The notes: generated by a model not told the origin, from the sequence alone. 64,000 nucleotides of DNA from Nitrospirota bacterium (GCA_016190245.1 JACPQY010000071.1:68616-132615), one strand, 5' to 3'; positions 8,119-17,945 are shown, numbered from the stretch's first letter. Made by a program: numbers and translations.

Positions 8119-9224
8119 GCCGTCCCCCCCCCCGCGATCCGTTCAAGCTCTTCGCAAACGCGAGCCGCGGCGTCGGGCTGCGAGAGCCGTTGAGCTTTCC
8201 GCCCCATTTCGCGCGTCTTGTCCGGGCTCGCGATCAACCCGTGGATCAGGCTCGCCAGCCGATTCGACTGAATCTCCTCCTGGCGGAAGACAAACGCGGC
8301 GCCCTCGGCCTGAAACGCCATCGCGTTCGCATATTGGTGATCCTTCACGGCGAAGGGGTACGGCACGAGGACCGCCCCGCGCCCCACGGCTGCCAGCTCG
8401 GCGAGCGAGGACGCGCCCGCCCGCGAGACGACCAAGTCCGCGCGCCGCAGGACCCGATGGACGTCGTGGAAGAACGGCCGGACCTCGGCGCGAAAGCCCC
8501 CGCGGCGGTATGCTTCATCCACCCACGGGTGATCCCCCTCGCCGGTCTGATGCGCGAATCTCAGGCGGTCCCTCACGGATTCCAAGGCGGACAGCGTGTC
8601 CACGACGAGCCGATTCAGGAAATAGGCGCCCTGACTTCCGCCGAGGACGAGCACGTTGAATCCCGCGTGATCCTCCTCGGCCGATGACGAGAAGAACTGG
8701 CTGCGAACCGGGAGACCCGTCCACACCGCCTTGCCCGAAGGAAACTGATCCGTCGAGCGCTCGGCCGACACGAGGACGCGCTGAACCACTCGGGCCAGCA
8801 CGAGGTTGGCGCGCCCGGCAATCGCGTTCTGCTCGTGCAGCGCGGAGGGAATCCCCGCCACCCGGGCCGCCAGGAGGGCCGGCACCTGGGTGTAGCCCCC
8901 CATCCCGAGCACGGCATCCGGCGCAAATGACCTCAACACGCCACGCGCCTCGCTGAGTCCACGCACCATCCGGATGAGGCCGCGAACACGACCGCCCCAC
9001 CCGGAGCCGTGAAGGGCGCCGGACGAAATGACGGCGTGCCGGTGGCCCAGTCGCTCCAGGGTGGACTGAAAGACCCGGTCACCGACGCCGACAAAGAGCA
9101 GCTCACGGCCGGACGACGACTCGTGCGCGCTCCCAGGACGTCTTCCCAGGAAGTGCTCCGCGATGGCCAGGGCCGGGAACAGATGCCCGCCCGTGCCCCC
9201 GCACGCGATCAGCAGCCGTTTCAT
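8115..9224 (-). CDS. murG: UDP-GlcNAc:lipid I transferase MurG
   Basis: MurG is a GT-B glycosyltransferase at the inner face of the membrane that makes lipid II from lipid I. The 369-residue protein begins with the diagnostic GGTGGHLFPALAIAE (residues 9-23), and has HEQNAIAGRANL, VLGGSQGAYFLN, and the C-terminal donor site VVSRAGASSLAELAAVGRGA with PYPFAVKDHQYANA. Its start lies 122 bases inside the annotated end of ftsW, far more than the 4-17 base overlaps elsewhere in the cluster. A 10-C run (8124-8133) lies at the very 3' end. Confidence 0.97.
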   Translation of the reverse strand: MKRLLIACGGTGGHLFPALAIAEHFLGRRPGSAHESSSGRELLFVGVGDRVFQSTLERLGHRHAVISSGALHGSGWGGRVRGLIRMVRGLSEARGVLRSFAPDAVLGMGGYTQVPALLAARVAGIPSALHEQNAIAGRANLVLARVVQRVLVSAERSTDQFPSGKAVWTGLPVRSQFFSSSAEEDHAGFNVLVLGGSQGAYFLNRLVVDTLSALESVRDRLRFAHQTGEGDHPWVDEAYRRGGFRAEVRPFFHDVHRVLRRADLVVSRAGASSLAELAAVGRGAVLVPYPFAVKDHQYANAMAFQAEGAAFVFRQEEIQSNRLASLIHGLIASPDKTREMGRKAQRLSQPDAAARVCEELERIAGGGTA

Positions 9225-10332
9225 TCAACCTCTTTCGTATGCTTAGGAGAATGCCCACTGCGGTCAAGTGGAACCACAGCGAGGAGCCGCCGTGGCTCAG
9301 GAACGGAAGCGGCATCCCCTTGGTCGGAAGCAGTCCGACAGACACGCCCGCGTTCAGGCACGCCTGAAAAGCGATCAGGAGCGTCACACCAATCGCCAGG
9401 AACGATCCGAACGGATCCGGCGCGCGCAGGCTGATCTCCGCGCCGCGAACGAGAAGGATCACGAAGAGCGTCAGGATTATCGCCACCCCCACGAAACCGA
9501 GTTCCTCGCCCACGACCGACAGCAGGAAGTCCGTGTGCGCCTCCGGAAGAAAGAACAGCTTCTGGCGCCCCGAGCCGAGTCCGACGCCAGTGGCACCCCC
9601 CGAGATGAAAGACAGGAGCGATTGAACGAGTTGGAACCCGCCGGTGTCATACGAGTCCCAGGGGTTGAGAAAGGCGGTGATCCGGCGCAGGCGATAGGGA
9701 TACTTGACGACCATGAGCACCGCGAGCGGCACCGCGGCCGCCACGCTGAACAAGACGTAGCGCACGCGCATGCCCGCCACAAAGAGCATCAGGAGCAACA
9801 GCCCCATGATCGTCATCCCCATGCCGAAGTCCGGCTCCACCATCACCAATCCCGTTACGGCTGCGCCCACCAAGAGGTAAGGGAAAACGCCCCGCATGAA
9901 GCTACGCACGGCCTCCCCTTTTCGTTCCAGCGAGGCCGCCAGATATAGGACGAGGCTGAACTTGGCGAGCTCGGACGGCTGGAAACTGAGCCCGGCGAGG
10001 CGCAACCACCGCCGACTGCCGCCGACCTCGGTGCCAAGGCCCGTCATCACCAGCCCCAGCAGGACGAGGCTGACGAGCAGCATCGGCCCCGCCGCGCGAA
10101 TCCAGACGCGGTAGTGAATGCGGGACGCTCCAAAAAGCCAGATCAACCCCCACGCCAACCAGATGACCCGCCGCTTGAGAAAATAGGCCGGATCGTCGAA
10201 CCGCTTCATGGCGTAGAAGTAGCTCGAGCTGTACACCATGAAGGTGCCCAGCACACAGAGGGCCAGAACCGACAGGAGCAGAACCCAGTCCAGCCGGCCG
10301 GGGACCGCGTCGTGACGCTTGAGGCTCAGCAC
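9103..10332 (-). CDS. ftsW: Septal peptidoglycan polymerase FtsW (SEDS family)
   Basis: FtsW is the polytopic SEDS glycosyltransferase that polymerises lipid II at the septum together with FtsI. The 409-residue protein shows about ten membrane helices, the GVGLGSGRQKLFFLPEAHTD loop with the family's PEAHTDF motif, and the GLLPTKGMPLPFLSHGGSS signature. The family core ends near LLSIRKRLNE. The last roughly 40 residues are read from DNA that also encodes the MurG N-terminus in another frame, so the tail is probably unconstrained or the gene recently lost an earlier stop. The ATG overlaps the murD stop by seven bases. Confidence 0.96.
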   Translation of the reverse strand: MLSLKRHDAVPGRLDWVLLLSVLALCVLGTFMVYSSSYFYAMKRFDDPAYFLKRRVIWLAWGLIWLFGASRIHYRVWIRAAGPMLLVSLVLLGLVMTGLGTEVGGSRRWLRLAGLSFQPSELAKFSLVLYLAASLERKGEAVRSFMRGVFPYLLVGAAVTGLVMVEPDFGMGMTIMGLLLLMLFVAGMRVRYVLFSVAAAVPLAVLMVVKYPYRLRRITAFLNPWDSYDTGGFQLVQSLLSFISGGATGVGLGSGRQKLFFLPEAHTDFLLSVVGEELGFVGVAIILTLFVILLVRGAEISLRAPDPFGSFLAIGVTLLIAFQACLNAGVSVGLLPTKGMPLPFLSHGGSSLWFHLTAVGILLSIRKRLNETAADRVRGHGRASVPGPGHRGALPGKTSWERARVVVRP

Positions 10333-11822
10333 ATACGGGCCTCATGTTCCCCCTTGTGAATAGCGCCGAATCTACCTCCACCGATCGCCGCCCTCGGCCG
10401 CGCCTTCCCCGCGCGGCGGGCGGTCTTCCCCTGTGACCGGCCACGGCGCGCGGCCAGCCTGGCCGCCGCCTGCCGGAACTTTTCCCCTCGATGGGCGTAA
10501 CTTTCAAACATGTCGAAGCTCGCGCACCCGGGCGAGAGCAGGATGACGTCTCCCGGACGCGACGCGCGCCACGCCTGCCGCACCGCGCCTTCCATGCTCG
10601 ATGCGATCGACGTGGGGATCCAGCCCTTGATGCTGTTGTAGATCCTCTCCCGAGCCTGACCGATGAGGACGGCGTGCCGCACCTTCCGATACCGGGAGGT
10701 GAGTTGACCGAAATCGCCGCCCTTGTCCAGCCCGCCCAGAATGAGCACGGTGCGGCCGGGCACGGAATCGAGGGCGCGGGCAACGGCGGCCACGTTGGTC
10801 GCCTTCGAGTCGTCCACGAACCGCACGCCATCGACGCGCCCGATCTCCTCGAGCCGGTGGGGCAGCCCTCGGAACGACTTCAGCGCCTTGCGCACTGCGG
10901 GCGCAGGGCATCCGGCCAACCGAGCCGCCGTGGCGGCCGCCAGGATGTTCTCCAGGTTTTGAGTTTCGTTGATGCGCAGGTTCGCCAGCGGAAAAGCTTC
11001 GCGTTTCCGTCCATCCGCGAACAGAGCCCCGCGGCCGCCGCCCCAGGCCCCGCGCACCTGCCGCCGGGTCCGGCTGAAACCATACACGCGCGCCCGGCTC
11101 TCCGCCGCCCACGATCTCAGAACCGGATCGTCCGCATTGACCACCAGCACGTCCTCACGCCTCTGCGCGCGGAAGAGGTTTCTCTTGGCCTCCAGATACT
11201 CGGCAAAGTCCTTGTGGCGGTCCAGATGGTTGTCCGAAACGTTCAGGACCACACCGATGCTTGGGCGGAAGGTCTCCACTGCCTCGCCTTGGAAACTGCT
11301 CAGCTCGCACACAATCCGGTCCCACTTTCCGCCGACTGCCTCGATCAACGGTTGCCCGAGGTTCCCCCCCACGAACGTGCGGTAGCCGGCCCTCTTGAGC
11401 ATGCACCCGAGGAGGACGACGGTCGTGCTCTTCCCGTTCGTTCCTGTCACGCCGATGAGGGGTGCGTCGAGGAAGCGGTATGCCAACTCCACCTCGCCCC
11501 AGATCGGAACGCGGCCGCGGACGGTCTCCAGAGCCGGGTGATGCACGCTCACGCCGGGACTGATGATGATAAGGTCGGCGCCCTCGAACGCGTCCGGGGT
11601 GAGAGGCCCGAGCCGTACTTCCATCCCCCGGCGCGCCAGGGGCTGCACCTGCGCCCGCATCCGTGCGTCCGTGCGCTCATCCAGACCGCTGACAGCGGCA
11701 CCGCGCTTGAGGAGGAAACGGGCCACCGACTGACCCGTCACCGCCAGTCCGACCACGCACACCTTTCGCCCGGTCAAGTCCGGCGGGTGCGCCCGGGATC
11801 CGTTGGTGCCGTTGCCGCTCAT
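10326..11822 (-). CDS. murD: UDP-MurNAc-L-Ala--D-glutamate ligase MurD
   Basis: MurD adds D-glutamate to UDP-MurNAc-L-Ala using ATP. The 498-residue protein has an N-terminal Rossmann region (VCVVGLAVTGQSVARFL), IISPGVSVHHP, the ATP loop GTNGKST (127-133), VLNVSDNHLDRH, and the C-terminal DDSKATN motif followed by ILGGLDKGGDF. An Arg-rich tail of about 40 residues (around QAAARLAARRGRSQGKTARR) extends past the usual end and is typical of high-GC out-of-frame extension. It starts with an ATGA overlap with mraY. Confidence 0.96.
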   Translation of the reverse strand: MSGNGTNGSRAHPPDLTGRKVCVVGLAVTGQSVARFLLKRGAAVSGLDERTDARMRAQVQPLARRGMEVRLGPLTPDAFEGADLIIISPGVSVHHPALETVRGRVPIWGEVELAYRFLDAPLIGVTGTNGKSTTVVLLGCMLKRAGYRTFVGGNLGQPLIEAVGGKWDRIVCELSSFQGEAVETFRPSIGVVLNVSDNHLDRHKDFAEYLEAKRNLFRAQRREDVLVVNADDPVLRSWAAESRARVYGFSRTRRQVRGAWGGGRGALFADGRKREAFPLANLRINETQNLENILAAATAARLAGCPAPAVRKALKSFRGLPHRLEEIGRVDGVRFVDDSKATNVAAVARALDSVPGRTVLILGGLDKGGDFGQLTSRYRKVRHAVLIGQARERIYNSIKGWIPTSIASSMEGAVRQAWRASRPGDVILLSPGCASFDMFESYAHRGEKFRQAAARLAARRGRSQGKTARRAGKARPRAAIGGGRFGAIHKGEHEARMC

Positions 11823-12895
11823 CGCGTCTTAAGGGTGCTCATCGCGAAAACCGCCAAGAGAATGGAAATGATCCAGAAGCGGACCACGATTTTCGGCTCG
11901 CTCCACCCCTTGAGCTCCAGGTGGTGGTGGAACGGCGCCATCTTGAAAATTCGTTTTCGGCGAAGGCGGTAGGAGCCCACCTGGAGAATGACCGAAAGGG
12001 TTTCGGCCACGAAGATGCCACCCACGATGGGAAGCAGCAACTCCTGTTTGCTGATCACGGCCACCGTGCCGAGCGCACCTCCCAAGGCCAACGAGCCGAC
12101 ATCTCCCATGAAGATCTGCGCCGGGTAGCTGTTGTACCACAGAAAGGCAAAGCTCGCGCCGAGGAGCGCCCCGCAGAAGACGGCCACCTCGCCTCCACCC
12201 CGCACGAACCGGATCTGGAGATAGTCCGCGATCCCGCTGTGCCCGGCCACGTACGCGAACACGCCGTACGTCAGCGCGGCCACCAGAATCGGCCCGAGCG
12301 CCAGGCCGTCCAAGCCGTCCGTCAGGTTCACCGCATTGGCCGAGCCGACGATCACAAACACCATCAGGGGGATGTACCACGCGCCGATGTCGGGGTGGAC
12401 CCTCTTGAAGAACGGGATCCAAAGCTCGGTCGAGAAGTCCGGGACCTGCAGCACGAGGCTTGCCGCCGCGGTCGCCACCACGCATTGAAGGAGAAACTTC
12501 TGCCGCGCCGAGAGCCCCTTGCCCCCCCCCCGGCGGAGCTTGAGCCAATCGTCGAGAAAGCCCACCAGTCCCATCCCAACCAGCACAAGCAACAGGATCC
12601 AGACGTACGCGTTCTTCACGTTGGCCCAGAGGACCACCGAAAGCGTCGCCGTGAGCAGGATGAGCGCCCCGCCCATCGTCGGCGTGCCGGCCTTGGCCTG
12701 GTGAGATTCGGGGCCGTCGGACCGGATCGTCTGACCCACGCGCAGGGCGGAGAGTTTCCGGATGAGATAGGGACCGACCACGAAGCCCAGCACCAGCGCG
12801 GTCATGAACGCCCAGAACGATCTGAACGTGATGTACTTGAAGACGTTGAAGACGGTATGGAAGTCGTGGAACGGGTACAGCAGATAGTAGAGCAT
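11819..12895 (-). CDS. mraY: Phospho-MurNAc-pentapeptide transferase MraY
   Basis: MraY transfers phospho-MurNAc-pentapeptide to undecaprenyl phosphate, making lipid I in the inner membrane. The 358-residue protein has about ten membrane helices, the TPTMGGALIL motif, FLDDWLKL with the catalytic Asp pair, NAVNLTDGLDGLA, and the late cytoplasmic loop MAPFHHHLELKGW. I start it at the ATG 12895, eight bases after the murF stop with GAGG just upstream; the open frame upstream of that is an antisense-like extension. A 10-C run (12522-12531) encodes glycines next to LRRGGGKG. Confidence 0.97.
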   Translation of the reverse strand: MLYYLLYPFHDFHTVFNVFKYITFRSFWAFMTALVLGFVVGPYLIRKLSALRVGQTIRSDGPESHQAKAGTPTMGGALILLTATLSVVLWANVKNAYVWILLLVLVGMGLVGFLDDWLKLRRGGGKGLSARQKFLLQCVVATAAASLVLQVPDFSTELWIPFFKRVHPDIGAWYIPLMVFVIVGSANAVNLTDGLDGLALGPILVAALTYGVFAYVAGHSGIADYLQIRFVRGGGEVAVFCGALLGASFAFLWYNSYPAQIFMGDVGSLALGGALGTVAVISKQELLLPIVGGIFVAETLSVILQVGSYRLRRKRIFKMAPFHHHLELKGWSEPKIVVRFWIISILLAVFAMSTLKTR

Positions 12896-12903
12896 CGCCA
12901 GCC

Positions 12904-14490
12904 TCAGCCCTTGGGCCCACCACGGAATCCCTCCGTTTGGAGCAGCGCCTGGACAATCCGCTCCATCGCCATCGCGCGCGATCCCTTGACCAGCAATGTG
13001 GCGCCCGGCTCTAGGATCCGGCGCAGGACGGCGACGGCCTCGTCCGTGTCCCGGCACACCACGACCCGATTGGGAGAAAGGCGGCCTTCCTTGGCCCCCT
13101 CAGCAACCCGCGGGGCCAGTTGTCCAACAGCCAGGATCCAACTGTACCCCAGGGCCGCTGCCTCGCGACCGACGGCGGTGTGCCACCGGTCTGCAGCCAT
13201 CCCTAGCTCGAGCATGTCTCCCAAACAACACACGGCGGGTTCACCGCCCAATTCCTCCCGCGCGAAGCGGAGCGCCGCCACCATTGAGGTGGGGTTGGCG
13301 TTGTAGGTGTCGTCCACAATCGTCCACGCGCCCCGCCAGACGTTCAGCCGACCCCCGATGGGAGCGAAGGCCCGCACCGCCTCGATGGCCGTGGCGAGAT
13401 CGCAACCCGTCGTCCCCGCCGCGGCGACGGCCGCCAGGGCGTTGAGCAGCACCGGCCGCGACCCGCCCGGGATCGCCATCTCGTCGCGTTCGCGACCCAC
13501 ACGAACATCCGCCCGCAGAATGCCGTCCGCGTCCCGCCGAATCCCCTGCGCCGAAACATCGGCAGCGGGATCCATCCCATAGGTCACCACCCGCCCGTCG
13601 AAGGACCCGAGACACTCCGTGAGGAGCGGGTGCCCGTGCGGCACCACCGCGGTGCCCTTCTCGTTCATCTGAGCAAACAATCGTCCTTTCTCCGCTGCCA
13701 CACCGGATTCGCTCTCCAGCCCTTGCAGATGAGCCGGGGAAAGATCGGTGATGACGCCGACGTCCGGTCGCGCCACGGCCGCCAGCCGATCCATCTCGCC
13801 CTTCTCGCTGATCCCCAGTTCGAGAACCCACGCGTCCTCCCGGCCGGTGAATCCGAGAATACATCGCGGCAGGCCGATGCGGTTGTTGAAGTTCCCCTGC
13901 GTGCGGCCCACCGCGAGCCTCCGCCCAAGGATGAGGCCCAGGAGTTCCTTCGTGGTCGTCTTTCCGTTGCTGCCCGTGATTCCGAAGACAGGCCCTTTGA
14001 ACCGGCCCCGCGCAAACGCCGCCAAGGCACCCAGGGCATCGAGAGGGTCGGCCGCTTCAAGCATGACGGCGGCGCATACGCTGTCTCCCCGGCCCGCCAG
14101 GAATCCCGCCGCGAAGCCGGGCCGCACCACAGCTCCCGCCGCGCCCGCCGCGATGGCTGCGGAGACGTAATCGTGACCGTCAAACCGCGGGCCGCCGAGC
14201 GCAAAGAAGAGAGCGCCCTTTGACACCTCGCGGGAATCGGTGCACACGCCCGTGAAAACTGACTCCTCGGAGCCGCCGCAGAGGCGACCCCCCGTCGCCC
14301 GGGCCAGTTCCCGTGCGGTGAACCTCAGGCCCCCCTCTTGTCGGGACGTCGGGTCCGGCGTCACGTCGCTCTCCGAGGCCCCGCCGCGACCTCGAAAACC
14401 CGCCCCACGACCAGTCCCCCGCCCGCCCGCGAGGCGCACGGCCGGGGCAAGCTCCGCCGCATGGTCAACCCCGCCGTCAAAGGCTCGCAT
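12904..14490 (-). CDS. murF: UDP-MurNAc-tripeptide--D-Ala-D-Ala ligase MurF
   Basis: MurF adds D-Ala-D-Ala to UDP-MurNAc-tripeptide, completing the cytoplasmic precursor. Motifs are DSREVSKGALFFAL, the ATP loop GSNGKTT (173-179), LELGISEKGEMDRL and VDDTYNANPTSM. From the ATG at 14490 (14 bases inside murE) the protein has 528 residues, of which about 50 precede the family's normal beginning (LRFTARELARATGG); that part is Gly/Ala/Arg-rich. A GTG at 14364 would give a family-typical length, so the start is uncertain while the identity is not. Confidence 0.94.
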   Translation of the reverse strand: MRAFDGGVDHAAELAPAVRLAGGRGTGRGAGFRGRGGASESDVTPDPTSRQEGGLRFTARELARATGGRLCGGSEESVFTGVCTDSREVSKGALFFALGGPRFDGHDYVSAAIAAGAAGAVVRPGFAAGFLAGRGDSVCAAVMLEAADPLDALGALAAFARGRFKGPVFGITGSNGKTTTKELLGLILGRRLAVGRTQGNFNNRIGLPRCILGFTGREDAWVLELGISEKGEMDRLAAVARPDVGVITDLSPAHLQGLESESGVAAEKGRLFAQMNEKGTAVVPHGHPLLTECLGSFDGRVVTYGMDPAADVSAQGIRRDADGILRADVRVGRERDEMAIPGGSRPVLLNALAAVAAAGTTGCDLATAIEAVRAFAPIGGRLNVWRGAWTIVDDTYNANPTSMVAALRFAREELGGEPAVCCLGDMLELGMAADRWHTAVGREAAALGYSWILAVGQLAPRVAEGAKEGRLSPNRVVVCRDTDEAVAVLRRILEPGATLLVKGSRAMAMERIVQALLQTEGFRGGPKG

Positions 14491-15958
14491 GGGCCCTGAG
14501 CACCTCCTTGGCGACGGCCACATCGCTGAAAGACATCCTTTTCTCTCCCATGATCTGATAGTCCTCGTGCCCCTTCCCCGCCAACAGCACGGCGTCGCCG
14601 GCCCGGCAGCCGCGCACGGCCTCCACGAGGGCCTGTCGGCGATCCGCGATCGCAATCACCTCGATTCGGCAGTCCTGGCCGATACCCTTGCGGATTTCAT
14701 CGATGATCTTCAGCGGGTCCTCCGACCTCGCGTTGTCCGACGTCAGCACGAGCCGGTCGGAAAGGAGGGACGCGATGCGCCCCATCAGTGGACGTTTCAA
14801 TCGGTCGCGATCTCCACCACATCCGAACACGCAGGTCACCTGCCCGGGCGTCACCGACTGGGCGACGAGGAGCGCATGCCGGAGGGCCTCGGGTGTGTGC
14901 GCGTAGTCCACCCACACCGTGCGGTCGCGATGCTCCACGCGCTCCATTCGGCCCGGCACGAGGCGCAGGCGCGCCACGCCCTTCCGGATTTCTTCCTTGC
15001 CCACGCCGAGCACGCACGCCGTCGCCACGGCGGCAAGGATATTATACACGTTGTGCCGACCCACAAGGGGGGAGTGAACTTCGAGCGGCCCGAGCGGCGT
15101 CCCAAGCAGAAGTTCAAGCCCTGCCCCCTCGCTGCGCGCCTGGCGCACGTGGACGTCGCCCACCTCCCAACCGTAGCCCGTCACGGGGGTGCTGACCTCC
15201 GCGGCGATCTCCCGGCCCAGTGGCGTGTCGGTGTTGAGGACCGCCGTCTTCCGCTTCTTCCGGCTCGAAGGGAGAACTTCGGTGAAGAACCGCTTCTTGG
15301 CCAGGCCGTAGGAGCGCAAGTCGGAGTGATAGTCGAGGTGGTCCTGGGTGAGGTTCGTGAATACGGCCGCGTCGAAATCCAGGCCGTCCACCCGACGCTG
15401 GTCCAGCGCGTGAGAGGAAACTTCCATGACGGCGTCGCGCGCGCCCGCCTCGGCAAACTCCGAGAGCAAGCGCTGGAGATCCACGATCCCGGGTGTCGTG
15501 TTCCGCGCCGGCACAACCTTGCGCCGGACCCTGTAGTTCACGGTGCCGATCACGCCCGCCGGCCGGCCCGCAGTTTCGAGGATGCTCTCCACGAGATACG
15601 TGAACGTCGTCTTCCCGTTCGTTCCGGTCACGCCAACAAGCGCCAGTCGAGAGGAAGGATCACCGAAAAATATCCGGGCCGCCTGGTGGAGCGCAGCTTG
15701 CGTATCAGGCACCCGAATCCAGGGCATCCCGTTCGAGAACGCCCCCTCCGGCGGACGCTCAACGACACACGCCGCTGCGCCGGCGAGTTGCGCCTGCGAC
15801 AGAAACGCGTGCCCGTCGGCCTTCGCGCCCTTCACGGCGAAAAAGGCCGCGCCACGGCGGACCTCCCTCGAATCGCCCGTGATCCGCGTCACGTCCAATC
15901 CCTTGTGGCCGTTCCACTCGACGTCCGGCAAGCCCTTGAGAATCGTGCCCAGCCTCAT
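14477..15958 (-). CDS. murE: UDP-MurNAc-L-Ala-D-Glu--meso-diaminopimelate ligase MurE
   Basis: MurE adds the third stem residue. The 493-residue protein has the N-terminal DSREVRRGAAFFAV motif, the ATP loop GTNGKTT (112-118), EVSSHALDQRRV, NLTQDHLDYH and the amino-acid specificity box DNARSEDP (408-415). The Arg in that box binds the second carboxylate of meso-diaminopimelate in studied enzymes, so the wall is inferred to be DAP-type. It overlaps the ftsI end by four bases. Confidence 0.96.
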   Translation of the reverse strand: MRLGTILKGLPDVEWNGHKGLDVTRITGDSREVRRGAAFFAVKGAKADGHAFLSQAQLAGAAACVVERPPEGAFSNGMPWIRVPDTQAALHQAARIFFGDPSSRLALVGVTGTNGKTTFTYLVESILETAGRPAGVIGTVNYRVRRKVVPARNTTPGIVDLQRLLSEFAEAGARDAVMEVSSHALDQRRVDGLDFDAAVFTNLTQDHLDYHSDLRSYGLAKKRFFTEVLPSSRKKRKTAVLNTDTPLGREIAAEVSTPVTGYGWEVGDVHVRQARSEGAGLELLLGTPLGPLEVHSPLVGRHNVYNILAAVATACVLGVGKEEIRKGVARLRLVPGRMERVEHRDRTVWVDYAHTPEALRHALLVAQSVTPGQVTCVFGCGGDRDRLKRPLMGRIASLLSDRLVLTSDNARSEDPLKIIDEIRKGIGQDCRIEVIAIADRRQALVEAVRGCRAGDAVLLAGKGHEDYQIMGEKRMSFSDVAVAKEVLRAHASL

Positions 15959-17676
15959 GACAGCCGCACCCCCGGCATCTCCGGATAGGCGCCGAGGTAG
16001 GGCAGCAGCTCGCTCATGATGTCCCTGAACAATGGCGCCGCCACAACCCCTCCGTAGATGCTCTTCTGCGGCTCGTCCAGCATGACGAGCACGACCGCCC
16101 GCGGCGCGTCCACGGGGCCGAAGCCCACGAACGAGGCGACGTAGTCATCTTTCGAATACAGACCCGTCTCGGGGTCGAACTTCTGGGCCGTTCCGGTCTT
16201 GCCGGCGAGCCGATAGCCCTCCAGCACGGCCATGCGCCCGGTGCCCTCCGGCGTGATCACGGTCTCGAGGATGCGGTTGACTCGCGCGATCAGCTCGGCG
16301 GGAAGCACCCGGCGCGGCGCGGGGAACTCGATCTCGCGCAGGAGCCTGTCGCGGCCGTCGGTCACTCTCTTGCCCACGTGCGGCTGCACCGAGAGTCCGC
16401 CGTTGGCGAACACGGCGAATGCCGCCACCATCTGGATCGGAGTGACGGCGAGGCCCTGCCCGTAGGAAATGTTCGCCAGATCCACCGGCGTCCACGATCG
16501 GTAGCTCGATACCAGGCCACGGATCTCGCCGGGGAGATCAATTCCCGTCCGCTCGCCGAGTCCGAACTTGTGTATGAACTCGTACAGGGTCTTCGCCCCA
16601 ACCTTGAGGCCGATCTTCGCGGCGCAGATGTTGCTCGAGAGCTGGAACACCTGCGGGAAAGACAGTTCGCCGTACTTCTTGAAGTCGTGGATCACGCGGT
16701 CGTAGAACTTGTACTCGCCGTTCTCGCAGAAGAGGCGCGCCCGCTCGTTGAACGTGCCCGTCTCGAGCGCGGCGGTGAGAAGCACCGCCTTGAGGGTGGA
16801 GCCGGGATCGAGGGCATCCGTGATCGGGTGGTTCTTCCACCGCTCCGCGGGGAGTTGGCGGAAGGCGTTGGGATCGAACGCGGGCTGGACGGACCACGCC
16901 AGGATCTCGCCCGTCGCGGGATCCATCGCCATCGCCCACCCCCGGCGCGCACCCGAGGACTTGATCCCCTCGTTGAGCTTCTGGTCCAGCAGGCTCTGGA
17001 CGTTGAGATCGATCGAGAGCACCAACCCCTCCCCCTCGCTCTCGTAGGCGTCGGAGACGTGGTCGTAGATCACGTTGCCCACGCCATCGCGCGTGATGAC
17101 GAGGGTGGAGGGCTTGCCGCGGAGCATGGCGTCGTACGAAAGCTCGATCCCCTCGAGCCCGACCCCATCGAGCCCGACGAAGCCGAGGGCCTGCGAGGCC
17201 ATGGAGCCCTGGGGATAGAATCGCTTGTACTCACTGACGACGGCCACGCCTTCGATCGGATGGGCATCGAGGGCGTCGCGCACCGAGGGCGGCACTTGGC
17301 GGGCAATCCAGACGAAGCTTTTTTCCTTTCGGAGTTCGCGCAGGACCTCGGCGGGGGATTGCCCCACGAGGGGCGCCAGAAACCGCGCCGTCCCCACCTT
17401 GTCCACCACCTTGCGGGGATGGGCGGAGACCGAGACCATCCGGCGGCTGAGCGCGAGGAGCGTGCCGTTGCGGTCCAGGATTTTTCCGCGCCGCGGGGCG
17501 AGCTCGATCACGTCCCCCTGCTGGCGGCGAACGCGGTCCACCAGCCCCGTATCCGTCAGGAAGGCGAGCGTGAACGCGCGGCCGGCCACCACGACGAAGC
17601 AGGCCGCCACAATCGCCGTCACCAGACGAAGCCGGCGGCGCACGCTCTCGGCCATGGAGGTGGACCAGCCTGTCAT
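15955..17676 (-). CDS. ftsI: Septal transpeptidase FtsI (class B penicillin-binding protein)
   Basis: FtsI cross-links septal peptidoglycan and works with FtsW. The 573-residue protein has one N-terminal membrane helix (about residues 17-35), a pedestal domain with LAPRRGKILDRNG, and a transpeptidase domain with all three active-site motifs: STLK (293-296), SSN (347-349) and KTGT (493-496). There is no PASTA repeat at the C-terminus, as in Gram-negative FtsI. It starts with a four-base overlap with the ftsL stop. Confidence 0.96.
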   Translation of the reverse strand: MTGWSTSMAESVRRRLRLVTAIVAACFVVVAGRAFTLAFLTDTGLVDRVRRQQGDVIELAPRRGKILDRNGTLLALSRRMVSVSAHPRKVVDKVGTARFLAPLVGQSPAEVLRELRKEKSFVWIARQVPPSVRDALDAHPIEGVAVVSEYKRFYPQGSMASQALGFVGLDGVGLEGIELSYDAMLRGKPSTLVITRDGVGNVIYDHVSDAYESEGEGLVLSIDLNVQSLLDQKLNEGIKSSGARRGWAMAMDPATGEILAWSVQPAFDPNAFRQLPAERWKNHPITDALDPGSTLKAVLLTAALETGTFNERARLFCENGEYKFYDRVIHDFKKYGELSFPQVFQLSSNICAAKIGLKVGAKTLYEFIHKFGLGERTGIDLPGEIRGLVSSYRSWTPVDLANISYGQGLAVTPIQMVAAFAVFANGGLSVQPHVGKRVTDGRDRLLREIEFPAPRRVLPAELIARVNRILETVITPEGTGRMAVLEGYRLAGKTGTAQKFDPETGLYSKDDYVASFVGFGPVDAPRAVVLVMLDEPQKSIYGGVVAAPLFRDIMSELLPYLGAYPEMPGVRLS

Positions 17677-17945
17677 TTCGGGGGCGGGACTTCGACGATC
17701 ACGCGCTGCGACGGCGCGAGGGGAACCAGCCCGAGGCGCTCCTCCGCAACCTGCCGGAGGCGCTGGGGTGAGGTCAAAGAAGTGTGTTCCAGTTTGAGCC
17801 GGGCATTCATCTCCTGTGCACGATCGAGCGATTCGAGCGTGCGGCTGATGTCGTAGCCGATGTCATAGGTCTGGAGCCGACACCAGACGTAGCCCAGCAG
17901 GAGAAGGGCGTTCACGAGAATCAGGCCGGCGAGCCGCGTCCTCAC
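17673..17945 (-). CDS. ftsL: Cell division protein FtsL-like
   Basis: This 90-residue bitopic protein has a short basic N-terminus, one membrane helix at residues 5-21 (LAGLILVNALLLLGYVW), then a coiled-coil-like segment (ISRTLESLDRAQEMNARLKLE) and the common end RLRQVAEERLGLVPL. It sits between rsmH and ftsI with four-base overlaps at both ends, the standard ftsL position. FtsL bridges FtsQ and FtsB in the divisome. Sequence identity in this family is always low, so position and topology carry the call. Confidence 0.88.
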   Translation of the reverse strand: MRTRLAGLILVNALLLLGYVWCRLQTYDIGYDISRTLESLDRAQEMNARLKLEHTSLTSPQRLRQVAEERLGLVPLAPSQRVIVEVPPPK

